This document shows, piece after piece, positions 33,923 through 41,515 of a stretch of DNA of 56,250 bases. Position numbers and translations under genes: made by a program. Origin of the DNA: Parabacteroides sp. PM6-13 (GTDB lineage Bacteria; Bacteroidota; Bacteroidia; Bacteroidales; Tannerellaceae); contig NZ_JARXWF010000018.1 in assembly GCF_029892605.1 (NCBI RefSeq), positions 1-56,250 on the forward strand, given 5' to 3'. Each line of letters opens with the position of its first letter. Within the stretch, counting starts at the first letter, position 1. Under the pieces are notes generated by a model. It was given only the letters and a program-made list of their open reading frames with translations. It did not search any database and was not told the origin of the DNA.

Positions 33923-34936
33923 ATGGATTTAATGCAAGACATTATCGAACGCGCTAAAGCTAACAAACAACGCATCGTGCTTCCGGAAGGAACGGAAGAA
34001 AGGACCCTTATCGCAGCAGATCAGTTGCTGCGCGATGAAGTAGCTCACATTATTTTATTGGGAAACCCGGAAGAGATCACCGCCCTGGCGTCTCAGTACA
34101 AATTGGAAAACATTAACAAAGCAACGATTGTCAATCCGCACAACCATGCCAAAAAAGAGGAATACACCCAATTATTGGTCGAACTTCGCCAGAAAAAGGG
34201 CATGACTCCCGAGAAAGCAGCGGTGTTGGTAGAAGATCCTTTGTATTTGGCCTGCCTGATGATCAAAGCAGGTGATGCCGACGGTGAAATCGCAGGTGCT
34301 CAGAACACGACCGGAGATGTGTTGCGTCCCGCGCTTCAGATTATCAAAACAGCACCGGGTATCAGCGTTGTTTCCGGCGCCTTCCTGATGTTCGTTCAGG
34401 ACAAGAGCTACGGAAAAGATGGCGTATTGGTATTTGCCGACTGCGCTGTGATGCCGAATCCGAATGCAAAAGAGCTGGCGGAGATTGCTGTTGCCACGGC
34501 ACGCACTGCACGTGACATCGTAGGTGTAGACCCACGCGTAGCTATGCTCAGCTTCTCAACCAAAGGAAGCGCATCGCACGAGATGGTAGACAAGGTAGTA
34601 GAGGCGACTCGTCTGGCACAGGAAATGGCCCCGGAATTTAAGATCGATGGCGATTTGCAGGCGGATGCTGCGCTGGTTGCTTCTGTCGGATCGAAGAAAG
34701 CGCCGGGAAGCGAAATAGCCGGCCAGGCCAATGTATTGGTATTCCCTTCACTCGAGGTGGGTAACATTGCCTATAAATTGGTTCAGCGCCTGGGCAATGC
34801 CGAAGCGGTAGGTCCGATCCTGCAAGGCATGGGAGCACCGGTGAACGACCTGTCACGCGGTTGTTCCGTAGATGATATTTACAAAATGGTAGCGATTGCC
34901 AGCAACCAGGCAATAGGACTCAAATCAGCTCAATAA
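33923..34936 (+). CDS. pta: Phosphate acetyltransferase
   Basis: A 337-aa short-form Pta that converts acetyl-CoA and Pi to acetyl phosphate and CoA. It matches the PTA_PTB catalytic domain throughout: RIVLPEGTEERTL near the start, GAQNTTGDVLRPALQII in the middle, MLSFSTKGSA (phosphate binding) and GDLQADAALV. The long N-terminal regulatory domains of E. coli Pta are absent. ackA follows after 28 nt. Together they produce ATP and acetate in fermentation and can run in reverse. Confidence 0.96.
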   Translation: MDLMQDIIERAKANKQRIVLPEGTEERTLIAADQLLRDEVAHIILLGNPEEITALASQYKLENINKATIVNPHNHAKKEEYTQLLVELRQKKGMTPEKAAVLVEDPLYLACLMIKAGDADGEIAGAQNTTGDVLRPALQIIKTAPGISVVSGAFLMFVQDKSYGKDGVLVFADCAVMPNPNAKELAEIAVATARTARDIVGVDPRVAMLSFSTKGSASHEMVDKVVEATRLAQEMAPEFKIDGDLQADAALVASVGSKKAPGSEIAGQANVLVFPSLEVGNIAYKLVQRLGNAEAVGPILQGMGAPVNDLSRGCSVDDIYKMVAIASNQAIGLKSAQ

Positions 34937-34964
34937 ACAACGGATCTAAAACAATCAAAATAGA

Positions 34965-36167
34965 ATGAAGATATTAGTATTAAATTGCGGAAGTTCTTCC
35001 GTGAAGTACAAACTGTACGACATGGATAGCCAGGATGTCATGGCACAGGGAGGTGTTGAAAAATTAGGTTTACCGGGATCATTCCTGAAATTCACCCTGC
35101 CGAACGGCGAGAAGGTCGTATTGGAAAAGGATCTACCCGAGCACACGATTGCCATCGAGTTTATCTTGAGCATTCTCACCGATGAGAAATATGGTTGCAT
35201 CAAATCATATGAAGAGATTGATGCCGTAGGTCACCGTGTCGTTCATGGCGCGGAAGAATTCAGCAGCAGCGTACGGATCACGCCGGAAGTAATCGGCAAA
35301 ATGGTGGAATGTATCGACCTGGCTCCTTTACATAATCCTCCCAATCTAAAAGGGATCCGTGCGATGGAAACCTTGTTGCCGGGCGTACCTCAGGTAGGTG
35401 TGTTCGACACGGCCTTCCATCAGACCATGCCCGACTACGCCTATATGTACGGACTTCCCTATTCCTATTATAAGAAATACGGCATACGCCGCTACGGTTT
35501 CCACGGGACGAGCCATCGCTACGTGTCGAAACGGGCTTGCGAAGTGTTAGGCGTGCCTTATGAAGAACAACGCATCATCACGGCTCACATTGGCAACGGA
35601 GGCTCTATCGCTGCCGTAAAGAACGGAAAGAGCATCGACACCTCTATGGGACTTACGCCGGTAGAAGGACTGTTGATGGGTACCCGTTGCGGTGATATCG
35701 ACGCCGGTGCACTGTCGTTCCTGATGGGCAAAGAAAACCTAGACGCGAATGGCTTGTCGGATCTGATCAACAAACGCAGTGGTGTTTGGGGATTGTCGGG
35801 TATTTCTTCCGATATGCGTGAGATAGAAGCAGCCGTAGCCGAAGGAGATCGCCGTGCCACACTGGCATTGAATGTCTACAACTACCGCATCAAGAAATAT
35901 ATTGGAGCTTATGCTGCCGCTATGGGCGGTTGCGACATCTTGGTATTCACCGGTGGTGTAGGCGAGAACCAGTGGGCGACACGCGAATATGTATGCCGTG
36001 ATATGGAATACATGGGCTTGAAATTCGATGTAGAGAAAAACGATGGAATGCGTGGGGAAGAGATGGTAATCAGCACGCCGGACAGTAAGGTAACGGTGAT
36101 TGTCGTGCCTACGGACGAAGAATATACGATTGCTTCCGATACGTTGGAAATCCTTCAGAATAACTAA
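34965..36167 (+). CDS. ackA: Acetate kinase
   Basis: A 400-aa ASKHA-fold kinase that makes acetate and ATP from acetyl phosphate and ADP. Signatures are VLNCGSSSVKYKL (5-17), GHRVVHG, FDTAFHQTMP (catalytic Asp), FHGTSHRYVS, HIGNGGS and DTSMGLTPVEG. GGVGEN near the C-terminus binds nucleotide. Length is typical. It is the second gene of the pta operon and ends before a clear intrinsic terminator. Confidence 0.97.
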   Translation: MKILVLNCGSSSVKYKLYDMDSQDVMAQGGVEKLGLPGSFLKFTLPNGEKVVLEKDLPEHTIAIEFILSILTDEKYGCIKSYEEIDAVGHRVVHGAEEFSSSVRITPEVIGKMVECIDLAPLHNPPNLKGIRAMETLLPGVPQVGVFDTAFHQTMPDYAYMYGLPYSYYKKYGIRRYGFHGTSHRYVSKRACEVLGVPYEEQRIITAHIGNGGSIAAVKNGKSIDTSMGLTPVEGLLMGTRCGDIDAGALSFLMGKENLDANGLSDLINKRSGVWGLSGISSDMREIEAAVAEGDRRATLALNVYNYRIKKYIGAYAAAMGGCDILVFTGGVGENQWATREYVCRDMEYMGLKFDVEKNDGMRGEEMVISTPDSKVTVIVVPTDEEYTIASDTLEILQNN

Positions 36168-36212
36168 TCCTTCTTCACAGCTTACAACAAAACATTAGGA
36201 TTAGTGTTTAAG

Positions 36213-36243
36213 CTGCTCTGGCCGATGCCGGAGCAGTTTTTTT
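36213..36243 (+). terminator. Intrinsic terminator of pta-ackA
   Basis: CTGCTCTGGC and GCCGGAGCAG form a 10-bp stem with one mismatch and a CGAT loop, followed directly by a seven-T tract. Confidence 0.9.
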
Positions 36244-36305
36244 ATGTTGACTTCTGACTTCTAAGAGGCGAAGCGGCTGATAACTTCTTGACTTCTTTGA
36301 CTTCT
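36243..36305 (+). repeat. GACTTCT-type heptad repeat
   Basis: TGACTTC, TGACTTC, then after an interruption CTTGACTTCTTTGACTTCT. This is an unpaired member of the 7-bp-period repeat family, located between the ackA terminator and the lpxH-like stop. Confidence 0.5.
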
Positions 36306-36333
36306 ACACGAGGAATACAGAGCAGGCCTCACG

Positions 36334-37104
36334 CTACGCTTCCTCTTCAAACTGCTTCAGGGCAAGCGTCTCGCCATCCCATTCCACATAAGAGAAAAGA
36401 TGCATCCAATCGCCAACCACCAATACGCGGGAGGTGCGGCTAAGCATCAGGTCGAGCATGATATGACGATGACCAAAAAGGAAGAAATTAATGTCAGGGT
36501 GGGTTTTCAGGTATTCTTTAGCAAAAGCAACCAGGTATTCCGCCTCTTCACCGGCATAGGTTTCACTGTTCTTTTCTTTGAGCCCCTTTTTGCGGCTGTT
36601 CAGCGACCAACCCAAGGCAAAACCAAATGTCCAGCGGGGATGAATGCCACCATACAGCCATTGAGCAAAGCGGTTACGGAAAAGCGCACGAATAAAACGA
36701 AAAGAACGGCTACGATAATCCACCTCATCGCCATGCGCCAAAAAGAAGTTCTTACCCAATAGCTCGACAGTGACCGGTTCCCGGTGGATAATAGCACCTA
36801 TCTCCTTCGGCAGATAGTCGAACATCCAGATATCATGATTGCCAATAAAGATGTGTATTTTTATGCCGCTGTCGGAGAGTTCCGCCAGCTTTCCGAGGAA
36901 ACGGGTGAAGCCTTTGGGCACCACATATTTGTATTCGTACCAGTAATCAAACATATCGCCCAATAACCAAACGGCAGAAGCATCCGCTTTGATACTATCC
37001 AACCAACGCACCAGCTTCTTTTCAACAGCCAATGGGTCTTTGTGGAACCGGGCGCCCAGGTGGGCATCGGCTGCGAAATAGATCTTCTTACACACACCTT
37101 CCAT
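36334..37104 (-). CDS. LpxH-type UDP-2,3-diacylglucosamine diphosphatase
   Basis: A 256-aa calcineurin-fold metallophosphoesterase, probably the lipid A pathway step that turns UDP-2,3-diacylglucosamine into lipid X and UMP. The metal-binding motifs are all present: DAH (13-15), GDMFD (48-52), GNHD (87-90), HGD (123-125) and GHRH near 212. A Trp/Tyr-rich insertion (WYEYKY) and hydrophobic cap region fit LpxH. Lipid A function is inferred from the family. It is followed upstream by a SufT-like gene 10 nt away on the same strand. Confidence 0.82.
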   Translation of the reverse strand: MEGVCKKIYFAADAHLGARFHKDPLAVEKKLVRWLDSIKADASAVWLLGDMFDYWYEYKYVVPKGFTRFLGKLAELSDSGIKIHIFIGNHDIWMFDYLPKEIGAIIHREPVTVELLGKNFFLAHGDEVDYRSRSFRFIRALFRNRFAQWLYGGIHPRWTFGFALGWSLNSRKKGLKEKNSETYAGEEAEYLVAFAKEYLKTHPDINFFLFGHRHIMLDLMLSRTSRVLVVGDWMHLFSYVEWDGETLALKQFEEEA

Positions 37105-37114
37105 GACGATCCGT

Positions 37115-37432
37115 TTAGAGGAAACCCAGTTCCAGTTTGGCCTCTTCCGTCATCATATTCTTATCCCAGGGCGGTTCGAAAACCAGATTAACATCGACGC
37201 TCTTCACCCCTTCTACCGATTCGACCCGCATGCGCACATCTTCCACAATGAAGTCAGCGACCGGGCAACCGGGTGCCGTGAGGGTCATATCGATCGTCAC
37301 ATGCTTATCGTCATCGATCTCTATCTTATATATCAATCCTAAGTCGTACACATTCACCGGTATCTCCGGGTCGTACACCGTCTTCAGCATCGATACGATC
37401 TTTTCTTCTGTCTGGAGGAATTCGTTATCCAT
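37115..37432 (-). CDS. SufT/MIP18-family iron-sulfur assembly factor
   Basis: A 105-aa DUF59 protein. The conserved DPEIPVNVYDLGLIY (about 19-33) and the TLTAPGCPVADFI loop with its reactive Cys are clear. Such proteins help mature Fe-S proteins. It lies 10 nt upstream of the lpxH-like gene on the minus strand and 39 nt downstream of radC. No other suf genes are near, so its client is unknown. Confidence 0.88.
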   Translation of the reverse strand: MDNEFLQTEEKIVSMLKTVYDPEIPVNVYDLGLIYKIEIDDDKHVTIDMTLTAPGCPVADFIVEDVRMRVESVEGVKSVDVNLVFEPPWDKNMMTEEAKLELGFL

Positions 37433-37471
37433 AACCTTATCGTTTTATACATGCAAAGATATAATTTATTA

Positions 37472-38170
37472 TCACAATCGCCCCTCATCGGCATAGCTGT
37501 AATAGCTGTTGTCGGCTATAATGATATGATCCAACAGGGTGATACCTATCAGCTGTGCGGATTTCTTCAGGCGTTCAGTCAACAGATCATCGTGGGGGCT
37601 TGCTACCCTGTTTCCGGAAGGATGGTTGTGGTAAAGAACAATGCCGGAAGCCAGGCTGATGATAGCCTCTTTGAGGATCAAGCGCAGATCGGCCACCGTT
37701 TCCGTTGTCCCACCCTGGCTGACCTTCACCTTCCCGATCACCTTTCCCGCGCGGTTGGTCAGCGCTACCCACAATTCTTCGTGGGGCAGATCGCAGAGCA
37801 GGGGATGCATCAACTGATAAGCATCCTGGCTGCATCGGATAAGTGATCGTTGTTGCACATCCGAAGCCCCACGGCGTTTGCCCAGTTCCAGGGCGGCAAT
37901 AATCGCCACCCCTTTGGCCTCTCCTATTCCTTTGAATGTAGCGACAAGCTCTTTCACTGTCAGCTTTCCCAGGCTATTCAGATTATGATCCACGTAAAGC
38001 AGTATCCGTTTAGCCAGATCCACCGCCGACTCTTCCGCATGCCCCGAACCGATCAGAATGGCAAGCAGTTCCGCGTCCGTGAGCATAGCGGCGCCTTTGG
38101 AAAGCATCTTCTCCCGTGGGCGGTCTTCTTCCGCCCATTTCTTGATAGAAATAGACTGGTTTGTTTTCAT
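37472..38170 (-). CDS. radC: RadC-family JAB-domain protein
   Basis: A 232-aa protein with an N-terminal helix-hairpin-helix-like region (about 25-100, LLAILIGSG and FKGIGEAKGVAI) and a C-terminal JAB/MPN metalloprotease-like domain with HNHPSG (181-186) and the upstream catalytic Glu (EELWV). Historically linked to DNA repair, although its biochemical activity is unproven. It is in a minus-strand run between efp and the SufT-like gene, with short gaps, so co-transcription is possible. Confidence 0.9.
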   Translation of the reverse strand: MKTNQSISIKKWAEEDRPREKMLSKGAAMLTDAELLAILIGSGHAEESAVDLAKRILLYVDHNLNSLGKLTVKELVATFKGIGEAKGVAIIAALELGKRRGASDVQQRSLIRCSQDAYQLMHPLLCDLPHEELWVALTNRAGKVIGKVKVSQGGTTETVADLRLILKEAIISLASGIVLYHNHPSGNRVASPHDDLLTERLKKSAQLIGITLLDHIIIADNSYYSYADEGRL

Positions 38171-38217
38171 AGTAGGTGTTGGTTTTAATTTGTAAAAAAA
38201 CGAGATCTCTCCGTCGA

Positions 38218-38784
38218 TTACTCTTTCGAGCGGCCGACATACGAGCCGTCACGGGTATCGATTTCGATCTTTTCGCCTTCGTTGATGAAAAGAGGAACGC
38301 GCACTTCAGCACCTGTCTCAACCGTAGCCGGTTTCAAAGTGTTGGTAGCCGTGTCTCCCTTTACGCCGGGTTCTGTATAGGTCACTTCCAATACCACATG
38401 TGCCGGAAGTTCACAAGTCAGGATCGTCTCGCTAGCAGCATGCACCATCGCTTCTACCATATCTCCCTCCTTCAGGAACTGAACACCGGTAATGCTTTCG
38501 CCCGGGATAGAGATCTGTTCGAATGTTTCCGGATGCATAAAGTTATGTCCCATTTCATCTTTGTAAAGGAATTGGTACGGACGGCGTTCGATACGCACCT
38601 CTTCTACCTTCACACCCGAGTTCCAGGTTTTATCCAACACACGCCCTGTGGTTACGTTTTTCAGTTTCGTACGCACAAAAGCCGGGCCTTTTCCTGGTTT
38701 CACATGAAGAAATTCAACGATAAAGAAATAGTTTCCATCAATATCGAGACACATTCCGTTTCTAAAATCAGCTGTCGTTGCCAT
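38218..38784 (-). CDS. efp: Elongation factor P
   Basis: A 188-aa translation factor that rescues ribosomes stalled on polyproline. It has the three OB/KOW domains; the tip loop KPGKGPAFV carries Lys32, the usual site of modification or action. [17 protein letters not shown] and the C-terminal [11 protein letters not shown] are family-typical. No epmA/epmB genes are nearby, so the modification type is unknown. It has its own promoter at 38828-38858. Confidence 0.96.
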   Translation of the reverse strand: MATTADFRNGMCLDIDGNYFFIVEFLHVKPGKGPAFVRTKLKNVTTGRVLDKTWNSGVKVEEVRIERRPYQFLYKDEMGHNFMHPETFEQISIPGESITGVQFLKEGDMVEAMVHAASETILTCELPAHVVLEVTYTEPGVKGDTATNTLKPATVETGAEVRVPLFINEGEKIEIDTRDGSYVGRSKE

Positions 38785-38827
38785 ATAAGTCTATTATATT
38801 TTAAATGAATAATTTTCAGATAGGCTG

Positions 38828-38858
38828 CAAAGGTAGTGTATTCCTGCTAAATACGCAA
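38828..38858 (-). promoter_or_regulatory. Promoter of efp
   Basis: On the minus strand TTG (38858-38856), a 20-nt spacer and TACCTTTG (38835-38828) match the consensus. The ATG is 44 nt downstream. Confidence 0.7.
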
Positions 38859-38904
38859 GAAGGAGAGCCGGTCGAAAAGCGAAAGAGATACCGTTTTAAA
38901 CAAC

Positions 38905-38936
38905 AAAAGGGGAACCGACATCACGTCGCCACCCCT
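38905..38936 (-). terminator. Terminator of the sigma/anti-sigma/Spy-like operon
   Basis: On the minus strand AGGGG...CGAC, loop, GTCG...CCCCT folds into a stem with small internal mismatches and is followed by TTTGTTG. It lies 58 nt past the Spy-like stop. Confidence 0.65.
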
Positions 38937-38993
38937 CCCTTAACTTAAACGCCAAAACTAAATCTAAACAAAAAACACAAATAATGATATCTT

Positions 38994-39497
38994 TTACTTA
39001 TTGTTATTCCTATTTTGCTCTCTCCGGTGTTCGTCGCCTCTTGGACCACCCTCTCTCATCAACTGCCGAGCGAACTTCATTTCCGCTTCCCGGTATTTGT
39101 AGAGTTTTTCCGGAGCAAGTATTTTCTTAAACCTTTCGTAATACTCTTTTTCCAGCTGCGCCTCTTTCATGGCTACTTCAGTACATACATCGGTAGCTTT
39201 TGTATATTCTTCCGGAGTTGGATTTTCTTTTTTCTCAATTCCTCGGGAATACATCCGGCACTCATGCCCTACTTCAAACTTTTTCCTGCGCAATTCATCA
39301 CATAACGGAATAAATGCCGCTGCTTCTTCCGGGGTCAACCCCATTTCTGCTGTAATGAACGCATTTCGCTTAGCCTCAAAAGCCTCTCGCATAGCATTTC
39401 TGTCATTCCGTTGTTTCTGATCATTTTGTTGCGCACTAAGATCAAAAGAGAATAACACAGAAATTGCGACAAATGTAACAATAAATATTTTATTCAT
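38994..39497 (-). CDS. Exported helical protein, Spy/CnrH-like
   Basis: A 167-aa periplasmic protein. A signal peptide ends near FDLSAQ (about 22). The mature part is almost entirely charged helix, with a LTPEEAAAFIPLCDELRRKK motif like the LTxxQ repeats of Spy and CpxP, and an RREQNRNNNK tail. Such proteins act as envelope chaperones or stress sensors. It is third in a set with an ECF sigma factor and an anti-sigma-like protein, which suggests envelope-stress control. Family placement is inferred from pattern only. Confidence 0.65.
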   Translation of the reverse strand: MNKIFIVTFVAISVLFSFDLSAQQNDQKQRNDRNAMREAFEAKRNAFITAEMGLTPEEAAAFIPLCDELRRKKFEVGHECRMYSRGIEKKENPTPEEYTKATDVCTEVAMKEAQLEKEYYERFKKILAPEKLYKYREAEMKFARQLMREGGPRGDEHRREQNRNNNK

Positions 39498-39545
39498 ACA
39501 AATAATATTACAAAAATATGTAAAAAGCCCTGTTTTATTATCATT

Positions 39546-39947
39546 TTATTCAGAAAACTGCATTTCTTCTGCCAAAATATAGCTTGCGTATGTGTTTTCT
39601 ATATAATCCCAATATTCCTCTTCTTCGTCATACGATTCTCCTTCCGGATAGAACGAGTCGGTTACGGTCGTGTGCACCAACAAAGAATCCGTAGTACCCC
39701 CTTCGTCCGTATCTGTTATTCCCACCAAGGCGCGGAAAAACAAAAGCAAACCTAAGAAGACGGCCGCCATATAAAGCCAGGGACGAATGCGAGCCATCAT
39801 GGTTACTTGCTTCGCCTCTTCAATCTGCTCCGGCTGTTCCGGCAGCTGACTCATAATCTGACTCGTTAGGTTCTCCAGGTAACCTTCAGGCACAGAAAAT
39901 GGATTCTTGTCCTTGAATTGATCCAGTTTGTTTTCTTTCTTTTTCAT
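39546..39947 (-). CDS. Small single-pass membrane protein, probable anti-sigma factor
   Basis: A 133-aa protein with a cytosolic N-terminus of about 55 residues (FSVPEGYLENLTSQIMSQLP is typical of Bacteroidetes anti-sigma-like proteins). One membrane helix follows (about 62-78, PWLYMAAVFLGLLLFFRAL), then a very acidic periplasmic tail (YDEEEEYWDY). It lies directly downstream of the ECF sigma gene and upstream of the Spy-like gene. The role as a sigma antagonist is inferred from position and topology; no zinc-binding HxxxCxxC motif is present. Confidence 0.65.
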   Translation of the reverse strand: MKKKENKLDQFKDKNPFSVPEGYLENLTSQIMSQLPEQPEQIEEAKQVTMMARIRPWLYMAAVFLGLLLFFRALVGITDTDEGGTTDSLLVHTTVTDSFYPEGESYDEEEEYWDYIENTYASYILAEEMQFSE

Positions 39948-39994
39948 AAGAAGCTATCTTTTCTGCATGTATGACAATCAACAAACGAAATGGT

Positions 39995-40546
39995 TTAAAC
40001 ATCTTTTACTAAAAACTCCTCGATTTTCTTCACCGCATGATGATAAGAGGCTTTTAGGGCACCAACCGATGTGCCCAGGATTTCAGACATATCATCATAC
40101 TTCATTTCTTCATAATATTTCATCTGAAACACAAGCCGCTGCTTTTCCGGCAGAGACAATATGGCCGCCTGCAGCTTCATCTGCGCTTCATCGCCATCAA
40201 AATACTCATCACCCTTCAGGCGTTCCAACAGAAAAACATCCGTATCATCGATGGACACATTATTTTGGGCGCGTTGCTTATTAAGGAATGTAATACATTC
40301 GTTAATCGCAATTTTATATAACCAGGTCGACAACTTGGCATCACCCCGGAAATAATTAATATTCATCCACGCCTTCAGGAAGGTGTTTTGCAGTAAGTCA
40401 TTCGCATCGTCATGATCCAATACCATCTTACGGATCTGCCAATACAACTTCTCCCCGTAAGCGCTCACCACCTTTGCGAAAGCATGCCTCTGCTGATCCG
40501 GATCACGCAACTGCTTCACAAGTTCATCTTCAATATATGGCTGCAT
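39995..40546 (-). CDS. ECF-family RNA polymerase sigma factor
   Basis: A 183-aa sigma-70 group 4 factor. Region 2 covers about 20-95 (DHDDANDLLQNTFLKAWMNI, FRGDAKLSTWLYKIAINEC). Region 4 covers about 125-180 (LPEKQRLVFQMKYYEEMKYDDMSEIL, then the SVGALKASYHHAVKKIEEFL helix-turn-helix). It presumably directs transcription of its own operon plus distant targets. The next two genes encode an anti-sigma-like membrane protein and an exported Spy-like protein, the usual sensor arrangement. Confidence 0.93.
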   Translation of the reverse strand: MQPYIEDELVKQLRDPDQQRHAFAKVVSAYGEKLYWQIRKMVLDHDDANDLLQNTFLKAWMNINYFRGDAKLSTWLYKIAINECITFLNKQRAQNNVSIDDTDVFLLERLKGDEYFDGDEAQMKLQAAILSLPEKQRLVFQMKYYEEMKYDDMSEILGTSVGALKASYHHAVKKIEEFLVKDV

Positions 40547-40589
40547 TATCTCTAATTTGGCATAAATATATACTTTTTAATTGAAGCAT

Positions 40590-40664
40590 GAGGAATAAAG
40601 AATGAAGAATTTTTAAGAGACAATTCCTCATTCTTCATTCTTTATTCATCATTCTTCATTTTTC
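40590..40664. repeat. Heptad-repeat hairpin overlapping the end of mazG
   Basis: Left arm GAGGAAT, AAAGAAT, GAAGAAT (40590-40610). Right arm is six ATTCNNN-type units (40623-40664). The right arm includes the mazG stop and the codons for its terminal NEE. Confidence 0.8.
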
Positions 40665-41434
40665 TTCGCCTCATTCCATATACGATCCATTTCCTCCAAA
40701 GGCATTTCCTTCAGGGATCGTCCGCATTGATTGGCGTAAGCTTCCAGGTAATTAAACCGCTTGATAAATTTTTGATTCGTACGTTCCAGGGCATTATCCG
40801 GATTGATCTTATACAGACGCGCTGCATTGATCAGGCTAAAGAAAAGATCGCCAAACTCATCCTCCATGCGATTTGCATCCATCGCAGCAATCTCGGCCTT
40901 CAACTCACCAATCTCCTCCTGCACTTTATCCCACACCTGTTCGCGTTCATCCCAGTCGAAGCCCACATTCCGGGCTTTATCCTGTATGCGGTGCGCTTTC
41001 ACAACCGAAGGAAGTGCCGCCGGCACCCCTTCCAAGACGGTCTTATTGCCACCTTTTTCTTTCAGTTTTATCTGCTCCCACGACTGCTCCACCTGTTGGG
41101 GAGTTTCGGCCTCGTCGGTACCGAACACGTGAGGATGGCGGAATATCAATTTCCGACATAAAGCGTCACACACCTCTTTGATATCGAAAGCCCCTTTTTC
41201 CTCGCCTATCTTGGCATAAAACACGATATGAAGCAGAAGGTCACCCAGTTCTTTTTTGATACTCTCGTTGTCATCTCGTATCAGAGCATCACAGAGTTCA
41301 TAAGTCTCTTCTATCGTATTGGAACGCAGGCTCTCATTGGTCTGCTTCCGATCCCACGGGCACTTCTCCCGCAGTTCATCCATAATGTCGAGTAGTTGCC
41401 CGAAGGCTTTCAACTGTTCTTCTCTTCGATCCAT
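40649..41434 (-). CDS. mazG: Nucleoside triphosphate pyrophosphohydrolase
   Basis: A 261-aa two-domain MazG that hydrolyses NTPs to NMP and PPi, clearing aberrant nucleotides. Domain 1 begins at REKCPWDRKQTNESL with the EETYE and KKELGDLLLH metal motifs. Domain 2 has FDWDEREQVWDKVQEEIGEL and EDEFGDLFF. I start at ATG 41434 (MDRREEQ), because the upstream residues come from the heptad repeat. The terminal KKNEE and stop also come from heptad repeat sequence at the other end. Confidence 0.93.
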   Translation of the reverse strand: MDRREEQLKAFGQLLDIMDELREKCPWDRKQTNESLRSNTIEETYELCDALIRDDNESIKKELGDLLLHIVFYAKIGEEKGAFDIKEVCDALCRKLIFRHPHVFGTDEAETPQQVEQSWEQIKLKEKGGNKTVLEGVPAALPSVVKAHRIQDKARNVGFDWDEREQVWDKVQEEIGELKAEIAAMDANRMEDEFGDLFFSLINAARLYKINPDNALERTNQKFIKRFNYLEAYANQCGRSLKEMPLEEMDRIWNEAKKNEE

Positions 41435-41446
41435 AACTTTTCTAGT

Positions 41447-41513
41447 GAAGAATGAGGAATGAAGAATGAAGAATTTTAAGAGATAATTCATCATTCTTCA
41501 TTCCTCACTCTTC
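41447..41513. repeat. Heptad-repeat hairpin between dsbD-like and mazG genes
   Basis: Four units on the left (GAAGAAT, GAGGAAT, GAAGAAT, GAAGAAT; 41447-41474) pair with four on the right (41486-41513) over 28 nt, with few mismatches and an 11-nt loop. The hairpin lies just upstream of the mazG start and touches the end of the dsbD-like gene. Confidence 0.85.
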
Positions 41514-41515
41514 AT

